A DNA stretch of 58,699 nucleotides from Caldifarciminota bacterium SM23_42 (GCA_001303785.1 LJUJ01000012.1:1-58699); one strand, 5' to 3'; positions 7,950-17,747 are shown, counted from the stretch's first letter. The notes: generated by a model from the letters alone, not told the origin. A program made the numbers and translations.

Positions 7950-8555
7950 ATGCTTGAGTGGATTAGCAATCAAGGTGTGCTCCTGATATATCTGTTTTTC
8001 TTCTTCAATGCAATGTTTGAAAGTGTTTGCCCTCCATATCCGTCGGATCTCTTTGTAATGGTGTTTTCATTTCTAGCTGGGAGAGGTCTTTATGATCCTT
8101 ACGCGCTTTACTGTCTGACCGTGTTTGGTAGTATCACCGGTATCATGGTAATATACTATGTTGGCACAAAATACGGAGATCGGCTGTTGGCATTCTTTTC
8201 GCGGTCGTTTCTAGGTCGTCTGTTCCCGGTACGTATGATCGAAAGGGCGAAAAAAAAATTCAGCGAGCGAGGCGATTTGATAGTGCTGCTTAATCGGTTT
8301 CTTCCAGGAATGCGGGCACCGATTTGCTTTGCAGCTGGTATTGTGGGTATTAAGAGAGTGAAAGTATTTTGCTACAGTTTAGTGAGCGTGCTAATCTGGA
8401 ATCTTTTCCTGGTTATTGCAGGATTCTATGTGGGCAAAACCTGGGATGAGGCGTCGAGATTCTTAAGGAACTATACGATAATTGTAAGTTTGATACTAAT
8501 TGTTATTTTGGCGGTGCTGACGATCATCTATTTCAAGAGACGTGGCGCTGACTGA
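7950..8555 (+). CDS. DedA-family membrane protein
   Basis: 201 residues with about five hydrophobic segments. The DedA/SNARE-associated hallmarks are present: FESVCPPYPSDLFV near the N-terminus (the family E-x3-P-x-P-x-E/D region), GSITGIMVIYYVGTKYG, and the RFLPGMRAPICFAAGI motif with the conserved R/P/G residues. DedA proteins act in membrane homeostasis, and several flip undecaprenyl phosphate or phospholipids. It follows the barrel gene by 20 bases and converges on the kinase-helicase gene 12 bases further on. Confidence 0.9.
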   Translation: MLEWISNQGVLLIYLFFFFNAMFESVCPPYPSDLFVMVFSFLAGRGLYDPYALYCLTVFGSITGIMVIYYVGTKYGDRLLAFFSRSFLGRLFPVRMIERAKKKFSERGDLIVLLNRFLPGMRAPICFAAGIVGIKRVKVFCYSLVSVLIWNLFLVIAGFYVGKTWDEASRFLRNYTIIVSLILIVILAVLTIIYFKRRGAD

Positions 8556-8567
8556 TGTCTGATGGTT

Positions 8568-11096
8568 CTACGAAGATGTTGTCTTGAACATATCAACCAA
8601 GAATCGGGAAGCATGTTGATAGCGCCCATGACGCCATTTGGGATATAATAGATAGAGTCTTTTCTGCGCACGCGTCAGGGCGACGTAACACAACCTTCGT
8701 TCCTCGGCGATTTCTTTTTGCGATGACATTTTCTTGGTCAGGGGGAAGGTATCCTCGACCAGGTCGACAACAAAGACAACTGGAAATTCGAGCCCCTTGG
8801 CGCTGTGAATAGTCATCAGCTTGACCGCATCCTTACACCAATCGACCAGGTCTAGTTCCTGGATGAGTCGAATTTCGTTCAGGAATCCTGCCAGGTCGTG
8901 ATTCTTGTGGTTGCGCGCCAATGAACTCAGTTCCTCTATGCTGGCGCCTCTTATTCCCGTCACGTCGAGTATGTCTTCGATCAACTTATCTACCCCGATC
9001 ATTCCGAGATTGGTCAGATGATGTTTGAAGACTTTTTCTGCGCGCGGTTGAATTTTTTTAGGGACACTGAATATGCTCTGCGCCTTGCAAAGGAGCCCGT
9101 CGAGGCCATCTTTGCTGAGCGAGCTCCTTTCGAGCAACTCCAAGTATTCGATGAGCGGTTTTACGTCGGCGCGTTCATAAAAAGATGAGCCGCCGATTAC
9201 CTCATGGGGGATACGTGCCTTGACCAGCGCTTCTTTGTAGCCGCAGGCGAGATAGTTCATCCTATAAAGGATTGCGATGTCCTGATGGTTAACGTGCTCT
9301 TTTCTCAGACTTCTGATTTCTTTGACGATGTAATCTGCCTCATCCTGTTCTGATCTCGCGGCGTAGAGAAAAGCCTCGCCAGTGTGTGAACTCGGGATGA
9401 TTGTTGCCTCACGTTGCATTAAGCTGTTGGCAATATCGATTATGCCCTGAGCAAGTCGAAAACTTTTGCTGAGATTAAACATTTGAACATTCCCGTAATC
9501 CTTTGGCACGCGATATATGAGATCACGATTGGCACCCCGCCAGCTGTATATCGCCTGATCTTCATCACCAGTGAAGAATATACGTTTCTTATAGATAAGA
9601 CTGATTAATCTGTATTGTGCCGGACTTATGTCTTGCAACTCATCGACGAATACGTAATCAAAGAGATCCTGGTAGTATCGCCTGATGTCTTCATGATCCT
9701 CGAGCAACCTAACGGAAAGAAGGATGAGGTCGTCGAAATCGATTATGTTCTTTTCGCGCGAGTAATCATGATACTTTTGGTAGACATCCCTGCATGATTT
9801 TTCCCAGGCGTTTTGGGGACTGAATCTCTCCGGGGTGATACCTTTTGCCTTCAGGTTCTCAATGAATCTCGCAATTGCATTCACACGGTATTTCCCGACT
9901 TTAATCTGCATTTCCTGAAGTACTTTCTTGGGTTCGGCGATGATGAAGTCGGTGCTGATATCCAGCCGCTCAGCATCGCGACGGAGTATTCGAAATCCAA
10001 GAGTATGAAACGTACCGAGCCATAAATCATAAGGAGAGAATCCAACACTCTTCTCTAGTCTTTGCTTGATGTCATTTGCTGCCTTGTTGGTGAATGTACA
10101 TACCAGAATATTGGATACTGAAATGCCTCGCTTGATCAAGGCATTGACCGCACTGATCAGGGTAGTAGTCTTGCCACAACCGGCTTGGCCAAGGAGTAGG
10201 ACAGGTTTGTTCAGCGCCCGGAGTACTTCCTTTTGCACACTGCTGAGCCGCACTGTTGTTTCCTTGTTGTCGGTTAATCGAATGCGTCTTACAGCGCGCA
10301 CACCCGCCTCTTGTTTCTTCAATCTTTCCAACAATTCTTCAGCACGGGGGCGCGATTTAGGATCTGGCTTCAAGCTTTCGATAATGATCGCTTCTAAATA
10401 TTCAGGGATCTCATGTCGCAACACACTCGGCGCAAGAAACTTCGCTCTCTCAATTTTGTGTTGCAGCCCATCGAGGCTATCATCTAAAAAGGGCGGTACT
10501 CCTGTGAGTAGTTCGTAGAAAATGACACCTAAACTCCATATATCAGATTTTTCGCTGAAACTGCCAGACCATGCCTCAGGCGCCATGTATATCGGTGTGC
10601 CCGCACTGGATGCTGATATCGTTCCCGACCGGATAAACTTCGCCAGGCCAAAATCAGTTATCTTAACGGCACCCGGTACATTCTTGGCGGTGATGAGTAT
10701 GTTCTCAGGTTTCAGGTCACGATGCAGGACATTATTGCTGTGCGCGTAGGATAATGCGTCGAGTATCTGGATGATGATTTCGGTTGATTGCTTGGCATCG
10801 ATACCGCCTTCAAATATAATATCGCGCAGGTTGTTTCCCTCGATGTATTCCATGACCATGACGAATTTGCTTTCGATAACGTCGATATTATAGAAACGTA
10901 CAATATTGAAATGATCCAAGGAGGCGAGGAGCTTGGCTTCGTCTTTCAGCATCGCAATTTCTTCCTGTCTCATGCGAGATATCTTGAGGGCAAAATCCTT
11001 TTCCAGTATCGTGTCCCGGGCGAGAAAGACATCACCGAATCTTCCACCGCCTAGCCACTGAATAATTTCGTACTTGCCGAGCTTTTTTAACAGCAC
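8568..11096 (-). CDS. Ser/Thr protein kinase fused to UvrD/Rep-type helicase
   Basis: 842 residues, two complete enzymes in one chain. Residues 8-260 are a Hanks-type kinase: glycine loop GGGRFGDV (17-23), Lys38, Glu53, HRDLKPEN (125-132), DFG (148-150) and APE (172-174), all catalytic residues intact. From about 284 an SF1A helicase follows: Q-motif Gln288, Walker A GQAGCGKTTT (303-312), motif Ia CTFTNKAA, motif II DELQD (485-489), motif III GDEDQAIYSWRGA (510-522), motif V from 760 (TIHSAKGLEFPVV) and motif VI near 803 (CYVALTRAQ). The helicase part is about 560 residues, shorter than UvrD, so domain 2B is probably reduced. No membrane segment. Starts 3 bases after the ARPP-1-like gene. No characterised protein of this architecture comes to mind; substrate and role are open. 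Confidence 0.93.
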   Translation of the reverse strand: MLLKKLGKYEIIQWLGGGRFGDVFLARDTILEKDFALKISRMRQEEIAMLKDEAKLLASLDHFNIVRFYNIDVIESKFVMVMEYIEGNNLRDIIFEGGIDAKQSTEIIIQILDALSYAHSNNVLHRDLKPENILITAKNVPGAVKITDFGLAKFIRSGTISASSAGTPIYMAPEAWSGSFSEKSDIWSLGVIFYELLTGVPPFLDDSLDGLQHKIERAKFLAPSVLRHEIPEYLEAIIIESLKPDPKSRPRAEELLERLKKQEAGVRAVRRIRLTDNKETTVRLSSVQKEVLRALNKPVLLLGQAGCGKTTTLISAVNALIKRGISVSNILVCTFTNKAANDIKQRLEKSVGFSPYDLWLGTFHTLGFRILRRDAERLDISTDFIIAEPKKVLQEMQIKVGKYRVNAIARFIENLKAKGITPERFSPQNAWEKSCRDVYQKYHDYSREKNIIDFDDLILLSVRLLEDHEDIRRYYQDLFDYVFVDELQDISPAQYRLISLIYKKRIFFTGDEDQAIYSWRGANRDLIYRVPKDYGNVQMFNLSKSFRLAQGIIDIANSLMQREATIIPSSHTGEAFLYAARSEQDEADYIVKEIRSLRKEHVNHQDIAILYRMNYLACGYKEALVKARIPHEVIGGSSFYERADVKPLIEYLELLERSSLSKDGLDGLLCKAQSIFSVPKKIQPRAEKVFKHHLTNLGMIGVDKLIEDILDVTGIRGASIEELSSLARNHKNHDLAGFLNEIRLIQELDLVDWCKDAVKLMTIHSAKGLEFPVVFVVDLVEDTFPLTKKMSSQKEIAEERRLCYVALTRAQKRLYLLYPKWRHGRYQHASRFLVDMFKTTSS

Positions 11097-11099
11097 AGA

Positions 11100-11960
11100 C
11101 TAGTTAGGAAAAGCTGATAAATGGATTATTTGCTTCTGATGAATAATGCCTTGTCCGGAAAAACCCGGTCCCTTGACGCTGAAGTTTTCTCTTTTGCCAA
11201 CTTTCTTATTCTCCAAGGTTACGATGACTTGGTTCAAGAATTCGGCGACGTCAATTAAACCTCTGTTGTTTTTCTGATATTCTATTGCATCTAGTGCATA
11301 GGAACGAATCAACTTCGTTTCAAACTTACGATAAACAGTCGGGTGAGAAAAGACGTCGCAGCCAAGTATACGGTCGCCTGCGACGCCGATGAAACCAATT
11401 GCCTTGTGATCCAGACTCTGAAATCCTTCGACATACCTTAGTATTTCATCTTCCAGATTATTATAGATGTCGTGCATCGATGAGCTTTGCGAAATGGTCT
11501 TGGTTGCCGTGAGCTTGCGGTCGATTTCGCGCCAGATGACTTGCTGGGTATTGGTTTTCTTCGATGCGAGGAGTGAGCGGAGTCCGGGATAAGAGCAGAA
11601 TCCGGTAGCAAACCCCCCGATCTCGTCCCATCTGCCTTCTTCGGCACAAACAACCGGGATCGTTCTGGACATTCTCGCGGCGATGAGGTTTGAACTGGCG
11701 ATGATGCGGTTTTGCAGTGCGCCAGTCATCTCTTCGCCGTCGAGCACCAGCAGTGGGTAATCTCCTTGGTTATCGAATAATACTTCATTGATGTCAGGAT
11801 TTTCAAGTTCCCTGATCTCGACCTCGCATTTGTCAAATGCTTCATCCAGGGTTGTGATCTTGGGTGTTGTATTGTCGGTAGGATCGAAACTGTCGTACTC
11901 GATCGGATAAGCGATCAGGTTTCTCAAAAAAACCGGGTCGCCCAGGCTAAATCTTTTCAA
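11100..11960 (-). CDS. ARPP-1 (DUF6569)-family protein
   Basis: About 286 residues. The family core is clear: LLVLDGEEMTGALQNRII, then TIPVVCAEEGRW, matching the conserved 'LDGEEL-x-G-x-x-QNR' and 'P-V-x-C-x-E-x-GRW' segments of the ARPP-1 domain, named for association with ADP-ribosylglycohydrolase and rhodanese/phosphatase genes and proposed from gene context to act in ADP-ribose or NAD metabolism. Nothing is known biochemically. The start is uncertain: the frame is open from an ATG at 12050, inside the upstream lipoprotein gene, but the in-frame TTG at 11960, 19 bases past that gene's stop, is more economical. Sits between a lipoprotein and the kinase-helicase fusion. Confidence 0.75.
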   Translation of the reverse strand: MKRFSLGDPVFLRNLIAYPIEYDSFDPTDNTTPKITTLDEAFDKCEVEIRELENPDINEVLFDNQGDYPLLVLDGEEMTGALQNRIIASSNLIAARMSRTIPVVCAEEGRWDEIGGFATGFCSYPGLRSLLASKKTNTQQVIWREIDRKLTATKTISQSSSMHDIYNNLEDEILRYVEGFQSLDHKAIGFIGVAGDRILGCDVFSHPTVYRKFETKLIRSYALDAIEYQKNNRGLIDVAEFLNQVIVTLENKKVGKRENFSVKGPGFSGQGIIHQKQIIHLSAFPN

Positions 11961-11979
11961 TTTGCGCCAGCAAAAGCAA

Positions 11980-12414
11980 CTATGGTGAATACCATGTCGT
12001 AAAATGCCACGTCTCGGTCCAGTCCGTGTACCATTCCCATTCTCGAGCATATGCCCTCAGACGCCAGTAGCGGTGGCCGCCTGTTTCGATCTGGTAGGTG
12101 TATACGGTATCATAGACATTTTCACTGGTAACGCCAGTGAAATCGGTGCTCGTAGATACCTGTAGCTCGTAGTATTCAGTCCCGTCGACGCTACTCCATA
12201 CGAGGTCAAGGTTATTGGGATACGGGTCCCATTGTCCATACCATATGACCGTATCGTTTTCCGGACTAATAGGATTCGGTGCCGCCGGCGGTGGGTACAG
12301 TGAATCAAAAAGAGGTTGGTACTCGTGGGGATCTTTGCATCCCGGATTGAAATTCGCTAGGATCACTATGATGAAAACGGCCATAAATTTGAGCATAGCA
12401 AGACAAACTTTCAT
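11980..12414 (-). CDS. Lipoprotein with fibronectin-III-like domain
   Basis: 144 residues. The N-terminus has a hydrophobic stretch ending NFNPGC, a plausible though imperfect lipobox with Cys at about position 26. A proline-rich linker (LYPPPAAPNPISPENDT) leads to a single beta-sandwich domain of the kind common in cell-surface proteins (LVWSSVDGTEYYELQVS, YRWRLRAYA-type strands), which reads as fibronectin type III. GGAG precedes the ATG at 12414. It lies 13 bases after the TonB-dependent receptor gene, so it may be that receptor's surface partner. Confidence 0.65.
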   Translation of the reverse strand: MKVCLAMLKFMAVFIIVILANFNPGCKDPHEYQPLFDSLYPPPAAPNPISPENDTVIWYGQWDPYPNNLDLVWSSVDGTEYYELQVSTSTDFTGVTSENVYDTVYTYQIETGGHRYWRLRAYAREWEWYTDWTETWHFTTWYSP

Positions 12415-12427
12415 TATTACTCCTTCA

Positions 12428-15025
12428 CTAAAAACTCATACTTATCCCTACACGTGCCCGTCTCGGCTCGCTGTAGGCATTCACCCAGTCATCGGTTGCG
12501 TACAAGAAGTCTCGATAAAGTTCAAAGACTTCGCGCGGGGATATCATCCCATCGTGATTAATATCAGCCGCCGGGTTATATTCAATGGTGCCGATATCCT
12601 CGGTCACGGGCATCGCATAAATGTAATAATCAAGTGTTGATGGATCTATGTCATCCCAGTCGAGCAGTGGTTCATGATACGTGATCTCGTTCCTGATATC
12701 GAGCAGATTTATGATCTCGATGATTGCGTTGATCGAGAATCGACCGAACCTGATTGGCTTTGAAATGACACAATCAACTTGAAACTGATTAGGCAACAGA
12801 TTTATGTTTCTCTCTTCATATTTACCCTCAGGTCCCGGTGGGGTATAAGGAAATCCTTGCCCGATGAAGGCGAAGAGATGCAGATTTGTTTCAAATGGAA
12901 GCCGGGCCGTGCCTTGTACGAATATCTTGTGGCGTTGGTCAAAGTCAAGGTAGTATTCGGTTTTTGGGGGTACGACGGTCGTGTCACCGCCGGTTTGTCT
13001 GATCCACCAAAAATAGGATTCTGCGGCATAAGAACTGGTTCCCCGTGCCCAGGAAAGCGTATACGAAATTTTGCCCCTAAAGACTGTGTTCATAAACTCT
13101 ACTATCGCCTCAATACCTTTGATGTTGGCATATTCAACATTGTCATACTGCCAGTAATCGATCGGCATGGCATTGACAAAACGGGTTCCGATGAGATCAG
13201 ATACATCCTTGTAGAACATATTGAGTGTGCCCACAAGATTCTCGCGTATTTCACCCTGAAAACCTATTTCATAACTGGTTGTCTTTTCCGGTTTAAGGTC
13301 CGGGTTACCAACCGGTGGCAGAAATTCGGCAGTGGCGATATGAGATGGTAAAGGTAGTAGATTATATAGACTATACATATAATCGTACAGCGGTGGTTGT
13401 GCAAAGCGACTGACATTAGCGCGGAAAAGGAATTTATCAGTCACCAAGAAGGAAAAGCCAAACCGCGGTGAAATCATGATCTTGGGTTCGACATCTTCGA
13501 TATCCGCGTCAAAGTAATCGTAGCGGCAGCCGACTTTGGCATACAGACCTTTATAATCAATGTTGTCCTGAAGGTACAGCATATACTCCCTTGGTTTGTG
13601 TTGATACTCGTCGGTAATCGGCGCGGCCGTGTCGCTTACATAATAGGTGAAGTTTTCAAAATCCTGATATGCATACTCGAATCCTGCCTTTATTTCGTGG
13701 TATCTATGTGCCTGTAGGTTGGTGCTGACATTGCCTTTTATGATATGTGAAGTCTTCTCTTGATATTGAGGGTAGTTACCTGAAAAATACGGTGCAGAGA
13801 TGCCGGTAAGAAAGGAACCCTCCCAGACCCCAAATGGATTTGGCGTAGTCGTTCCCGGCCACTGTAGGTTTTGGTAGTCACGAAATCTGAAATTGTCCAA
13901 TACCCCGTATGGTCCCTCTTCGCGGACCCCGTATATCCTTTTGGTATGCAGCCTGCTCAGTGTCATCTTGAATAGACTCTTTGAATTGGGCATGTAACTA
14001 GCGTTGAACACCTCTAGGTCGCTATTCCGCATGTCGGAACGATAATCATCGAGTATATACTTGTAGCGCGTGTCGTAGCGATCAAACTGACTACGTGCTT
14101 TTACCCCACTCAGGGTTATCTGCAGTTTCCCCGAAGGCGAAAAATACCACTTTCCGTATAAGGAATAGTCAGAACGCTGTTTGTGCGGCAAGATGAAGAG
14201 CTTAGGGTTCCAGTCATCCGTATGCATGACGTCGAATGAGAAGAACCCTTTGGCTTTTCGGGAAATTGGGAGGTGAATCGAAGATTGATAGTTCTGATAT
14301 CCGAAATCGTAGTAAAAGGGCATGATCGTTTCGGTTTTTGAGTAGAGCTTACCCTGAACGTTGTTTGCCGGATGGGCAGTTAGCAAATTGATGACGCCAG
14401 ACATGGCGCGTCCGTATTCGGCATCAAATCCACCAGGTAAAAAGATTACTTCATTCACGCTACCCTTCGATACATAAACCGTTGGATCACCGGTTTGTGG
14501 ATCAAGTACCGAGACGTTATCGACCAAGTATAGTACCTCAGTAGCTCTGCCTCCTCGTACGTGAAATGCAGTGTCGGAGCGGACTACTGAGGGCTGAAAA
14601 GCGATTGCGCTCACGGCGTAATCGACAGGCAAGATTGCCAGTTCAGACCTACGGACGATGTAGGTTGTTCCTACCATGTCCTTGGTTACTGAAGGAAGTT
14701 CGCTGGTCACGGTTACCGGCGGTATTTCGATTGCGGTTTGTTTTAGACGCACCATCAGGCGGGCAGTCTGGTCAAATTCTACGATTACATAATCCACTAT
14801 TTGTGTTTGATATCCGAGACAGGAAATCTCGACTCGATATCTGCCGCTGGGTACGTTCAGAATGAAAAAATTACCATCTTGGTCCGTGGCGGCGCCTAGC
14901 TCGGTATTCTGAATCATGACGTTTGCGTAAGGTATTGGTTCACCGGTGTTCTCGTCGGTTACCGTACCTTGAATCTTGCCGCCGGTTGTATTAAAGAGCA
15001 TGATCATTATGCAGAATGGTGTCAT
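12428..15025 (-). CDS. TonB-dependent receptor with carboxypeptidase-regulatory-like domain
   Basis: 865 residues. Residues 12-95 form the carboxypeptidase-regulatory-like (CarboxypepD_reg) beta-sandwich: GKIQGTVTDENTGEPIPYAN and YRVEISCLGYQTQIVD. The plug domain follows (AFHVRGGRATEVLYLVDNV, GGFDAEYGRAMSGVINL), then a long 22-strand-type barrel ending RARVGISMSF. This is the organisation of FCB-group TonB receptors that import large nutrients or metal complexes; the ligand is unknown. A perfect EF-hand-like loop (DINHDGMISPRE) lies near the C-terminus. Start ATG 15025 is preceded by AAAGGAGG; the visible signal peptide is unusually short. First gene of a four-gene operon ending in the kinase-helicase fusion. 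Confidence 0.88.
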   Translation of the reverse strand: MTPFCIMIMLFNTTGGKIQGTVTDENTGEPIPYANVMIQNTELGAATDQDGNFFILNVPSGRYRVEISCLGYQTQIVDYVIVEFDQTARLMVRLKQTAIEIPPVTVTSELPSVTKDMVGTTYIVRRSELAILPVDYAVSAIAFQPSVVRSDTAFHVRGGRATEVLYLVDNVSVLDPQTGDPTVYVSKGSVNEVIFLPGGFDAEYGRAMSGVINLLTAHPANNVQGKLYSKTETIMPFYYDFGYQNYQSSIHLPISRKAKGFFSFDVMHTDDWNPKLFILPHKQRSDYSLYGKWYFSPSGKLQITLSGVKARSQFDRYDTRYKYILDDYRSDMRNSDLEVFNASYMPNSKSLFKMTLSRLHTKRIYGVREEGPYGVLDNFRFRDYQNLQWPGTTTPNPFGVWEGSFLTGISAPYFSGNYPQYQEKTSHIIKGNVSTNLQAHRYHEIKAGFEYAYQDFENFTYYVSDTAAPITDEYQHKPREYMLYLQDNIDYKGLYAKVGCRYDYFDADIEDVEPKIMISPRFGFSFLVTDKFLFRANVSRFAQPPLYDYMYSLYNLLPLPSHIATAEFLPPVGNPDLKPEKTTSYEIGFQGEIRENLVGTLNMFYKDVSDLIGTRFVNAMPIDYWQYDNVEYANIKGIEAIVEFMNTVFRGKISYTLSWARGTSSYAAESYFWWIRQTGGDTTVVPPKTEYYLDFDQRHKIFVQGTARLPFETNLHLFAFIGQGFPYTPPGPEGKYEERNINLLPNQFQVDCVISKPIRFGRFSINAIIEIINLLDIRNEITYHEPLLDWDDIDPSTLDYYIYAMPVTEDIGTIEYNPAADINHDGMISPREVFELYRDFLYATDDWVNAYSEPRRARVGISMSF

Positions 15026-15080
15026 TCAGACCTCCTTTCTTCTTATGAATCAAACAGCCGTTCAAATCGAACATTCGTAC

Positions 15081-15108
15081 ATCTTATGTTAGCATGCGTT
15101 ATCAACAA
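15081..15108 (-). promoter_or_regulatory. Possible promoter of the TonB receptor operon
   Basis: Minus strand: TTGTTG (15108-15103), 16-base spacer, TAAGAT (15086-15081). Weak boxes but the same spacing as every other promoter in the window; leader of about 50 bases with an AAAGGAGG site before ATG 15025. The rest of the 302-base divergent gap holds one CACAGAATACAC repeat unit (near 15128) and nothing else recognised. Confidence 0.4.
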
Positions 15109-15282
15109 TCTCTCACATAGAGGCTCACAGAATACACGGCGCTCCCATTGTATATTAGGCAAAAAAGCCGATATTGTCAAGAAAATTGGGATATATTGAG
15201 GTTGATGAATGAGGGTTCTCGTAAGGATACTATATAATAATGAAGCGAGACATGTTGCGCTGCCGGTTACGCCACTAGAATC

Positions 15283-15310
15283 TTGATTTTTGTATCAATT
15301 TATTTATAAT
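15283..15310 (+). promoter_or_regulatory. Promoter of metK-ahcY
   Basis: TTGATT (15283-15288), 16-base spacer, TATAAT (15305-15310). The expected start near 15317 leaves a leader of about 11 bases consisting almost only of the AAAGGAGG ribosome site, so no SAM riboswitch can be accommodated. Confidence 0.75.
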
Positions 15311-15327
15311 ACGGAAAAAGGAGGCAA

Positions 15328-16470
15328 ATGGAACACTATTTCATTACTTCTGAGTCAGTTACCGAAGGGCATCCCGATAAAATTTGTGATCAAGTATCAG
15401 ATGCGATTCTAGATGCGATACTGGAAAAAGATCCCTTTGGCCGGGTGGCCTGCGAAACGCTAGCAACCAGAGGCATGATCTTCGTTGCCGGAGAAATATC
15501 AACGAATTGCTACGTTGAGTTTGCGGACATTGTGCGGGCGCTCTTGTATGATGTTGGTTACTCGGACGCGGACATGGGAATTGATGCGCACACCTGTGCA
15601 GTAATTTCCGCGATTCAAGAACAATCGAGCGATATTGCTCTTGGCGTTAACATCGGGGGTGCTGGAGATCAGGGCATGATGTACGGCTACGCGACCGATG
15701 AGACGCCCGAACTCATGCCCCTGCCGATAATGCTTGCCCACAAATTAGTCCGCCGTCTCTCTGAGATCAGAAAAACGAATGTCGTGAATTATCTACACCC
15801 GGATGGTAAATCCCAAGTGACCATCGAGTATAGAAAAAACAGCCCGGTGAGAGTTGACACAATCATTCTATCGGCGCAACACCATCCGAATGTAACTAAC
15901 GAAAAAATGCATGCCGATCTAAAAAAACTGGTTATCGACGATGTTGTTCCCAAGAAACTTGTTGACGACAAGACGAAAATGTGGATCAATCCGACTGGTC
16001 GATTTGTTATCGGCGGTCCGCAGGGAGACACCGGCGTCACGGGTAGGAAAATCATGGTTGACACTTACGGCGGTGTTGGACATCATGGTGGAGGATGCTT
16101 TTCGGGAAAAGATCCCACAAAGGTAGACCGCTCAGCATCCTATATGTCACGTTATGTCGCCAAGAACATTGTTGCAGCAGGAATATGCAAAAAGGTCGAG
16201 GTTTCGGTTTCGTATGCGATCGGTGTTGCTGAACCCACGTCGATTACCGTGGATACGTTCGGCACATCGAAGATAAGTGATAGCAAAATTGTATCCATCA
16301 TCCGCAAGCTCTTCGATTTCACACCACAGGGGATGATTGACAAACTGAATTTACGGCGTCCCATATTCCGTCGGACCGCATGCTACGGACATTTCGGGCG
16401 TGAAGAAGAGGGGTTCGATTGGGAACTTTGTGATATGGCAGATGCATTGAAACGTGAGGCAGGTATTTAA
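15328..16470 (+). CDS. metK: S-adenosylmethionine synthase
   Basis: 380 residues, normal length for bacterial MAT. Makes SAM from methionine and ATP in the cytoplasm. Motifs: [17 protein letters not shown] (His and Asp of the triphosphate site), [26 protein letters not shown] and the DTYGG / [15 protein letters not shown] loop. Start ATG 15328 follows AAAGGAGG by 3 bases. Its stop overlaps the ATG of ahcY (TAATG), so SAM synthesis and SAH recycling are co-expressed. Confidence 0.97.
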   Translation: MEHYFITSESVTEGHPDKICDQVSDAILDAILEKDPFGRVACETLATRGMIFVAGEISTNCYVEFADIVRALLYDVGYSDADMGIDAHTCAVISAIQEQSSDIALGVNIGGAGDQGMMYGYATDETPELMPLPIMLAHKLVRRLSEIRKTNVVNYLHPDGKSQVTIEYRKNSPVRVDTIILSAQHHPNVTNEKMHADLKKLVIDDVVPKKLVDDKTKMWINPTGRFVIGGPQGDTGVTGRKIMVDTYGGVGHHGGGCFSGKDPTKVDRSASYMSRYVAKNIVAAGICKKVEVSVSYAIGVAEPTSITVDTFGTSKISDSKIVSIIRKLFDFTPQGMIDKLNLRRPIFRRTACYGHFGREEEGFDWELCDMADALKREAGI

Positions 16471-17729
16471 TGAAGATAGGAAAAGTGGTGAAATACAATA
16501 TACGCGACAAGTCATTGGCGCAGGAAGGCTATAAAAGAATTGACTGGGCCGATGCAAAGATGCCGGTGTTGAAGCTCGTCCGTGAGCGACTCAGGAAGAC
16601 GAGGACGCTTCGAAACCGACGCATTGGTTGCTGTTTGCATGTCACAACCGAGACGGCAAATCTGATGCGTGCCTTAAGAGCAGCCGGTGCCGAGGTTGCC
16701 TTGTGTGCCTCAAATCCGTTGTCGACCCAAGATGACGTCGCCGCCGCGTTGGCCCTCGAAAACATAAGTGTTTTCGCCTGCCGGGGTGATTCACGTAAGG
16801 AATACTACGCAAACATGTATCAGGTGATTGCGCGTCGGCCAGAAGTGTTGATCGACGATGGAGCCGATTTAATTTCTACCGTGCACAAGAAGAGATTAAC
16901 AGGGATTTTGGCCGGCACCGAGGAGACAACAACGGGTGTAATAAGACTCAAACAGATGGAGCGTGATCATGTTTTAAGATTTCCAATCATTGCGGTCAAC
17001 GATTCTTTGACCAAACATCTCTTCGACAACCGATATGGTACTGGACAGTCGACTATCGATGGCATTCTGCGGGCAACAAACATTCTTATTAGCGGTAGTA
17101 ATTTTGTGGTCGCGGGTTATGGTTGGTGTGGCCGGGGTCTGGCCATGCGTGCCAAGGGTATGGGTGCACAGGTCATCGTCACCGAGGTGGATCCAGTTAA
17201 GGCGCTTGAGGCACGCATGGATGGCTATACGATTATGCCCATGTCTGAGGCGGCAAAGTCGGGCGACGTTTTCGTTACGGTAACCGGTGATATCAACGTC
17301 ATCAGAAAAGAACACATGTTGAAGATGAAGGACGGTGCGGTGATTGCTAACTCTGGTCATTTCGACGTGGAAATTGACAAACCGGGTTTGAGAAAAATAA
17401 CCAAGAGAAAACGTCTGATAAGAAAATCCTGTGAGGAACATGCGTTGAAGAATGGTAGGAAGATATACTTGCTTGCCGAGGGTAGATTAGTCAATCTGGC
17501 AGCGGCAGAAGGTCATCCGGCAATGGTTATGGATATGTCATTTGCCAATCAGGCACTTGCCGTAGAATACATTCTAAATCATCGTGATCTGGACAAGCGT
17601 GTATACTGTCTACCATTAGAGTTGGACCAAGAAATAGCCAACCTGAAGTTAAAATCGATGGGTATAAAGATGGATAAACTCACGCCCGAACAGCGGCGAT
17701 ATCTGTCGTCATGGAAGATGGGAACGTAG
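16470..17729 (+). CDS. ahcY: Adenosylhomocysteinase
   Basis: 419 residues. Hydrolyses S-adenosylhomocysteine to adenosine and homocysteine, removing the inhibitor of methyltransferases. Visible signatures: [12 protein letters not shown] (substrate-binding His and TE pair), the Rossmann loop [13 protein letters not shown] for tightly bound [12 protein letters not shown] and [10 protein letters not shown]. Length matches the short archaeal/thermophile type that lacks the ~40-residue insertion of many mesophilic bacterial enzymes. The C-terminal [18 protein letters not shown] ends in the variant lacking the KPxxYRY tail of the long type, which also fits the short group. Confidence 0.95.
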   Translation: MKIGKVVKYNIRDKSLAQEGYKRIDWADAKMPVLKLVRERLRKTRTLRNRRIGCCLHVTTETANLMRALRAAGAEVALCASNPLSTQDDVAAALALENISVFACRGDSRKEYYANMYQVIARRPEVLIDDGADLISTVHKKRLTGILAGTEETTTGVIRLKQMERDHVLRFPIIAVNDSLTKHLFDNRYGTGQSTIDGILRATNILISGSNFVVAGYGWCGRGLAMRAKGMGAQVIVTEVDPVKALEARMDGYTIMPMSEAAKSGDVFVTVTGDINVIRKEHMLKMKDGAVIANSGHFDVEIDKPGLRKITKRKRLIRKSCEEHALKNGRKIYLLAEGRLVNLAAAEGHPAMVMDMSFANQALAVEYILNHRDLDKRVYCLPLELDQEIANLKLKSMGIKMDKLTPEQRRYLSSWKMGT

Positions 17730-17747
17730 TCTTGGTTTTGCTTGAAG

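Noticed and set aside
15311-15327. SAM riboswitch upstream of metK
   Set aside because: The promoter leaves an 11-base leader that is only the ribosome-binding site; no aptamer-like folding fits.
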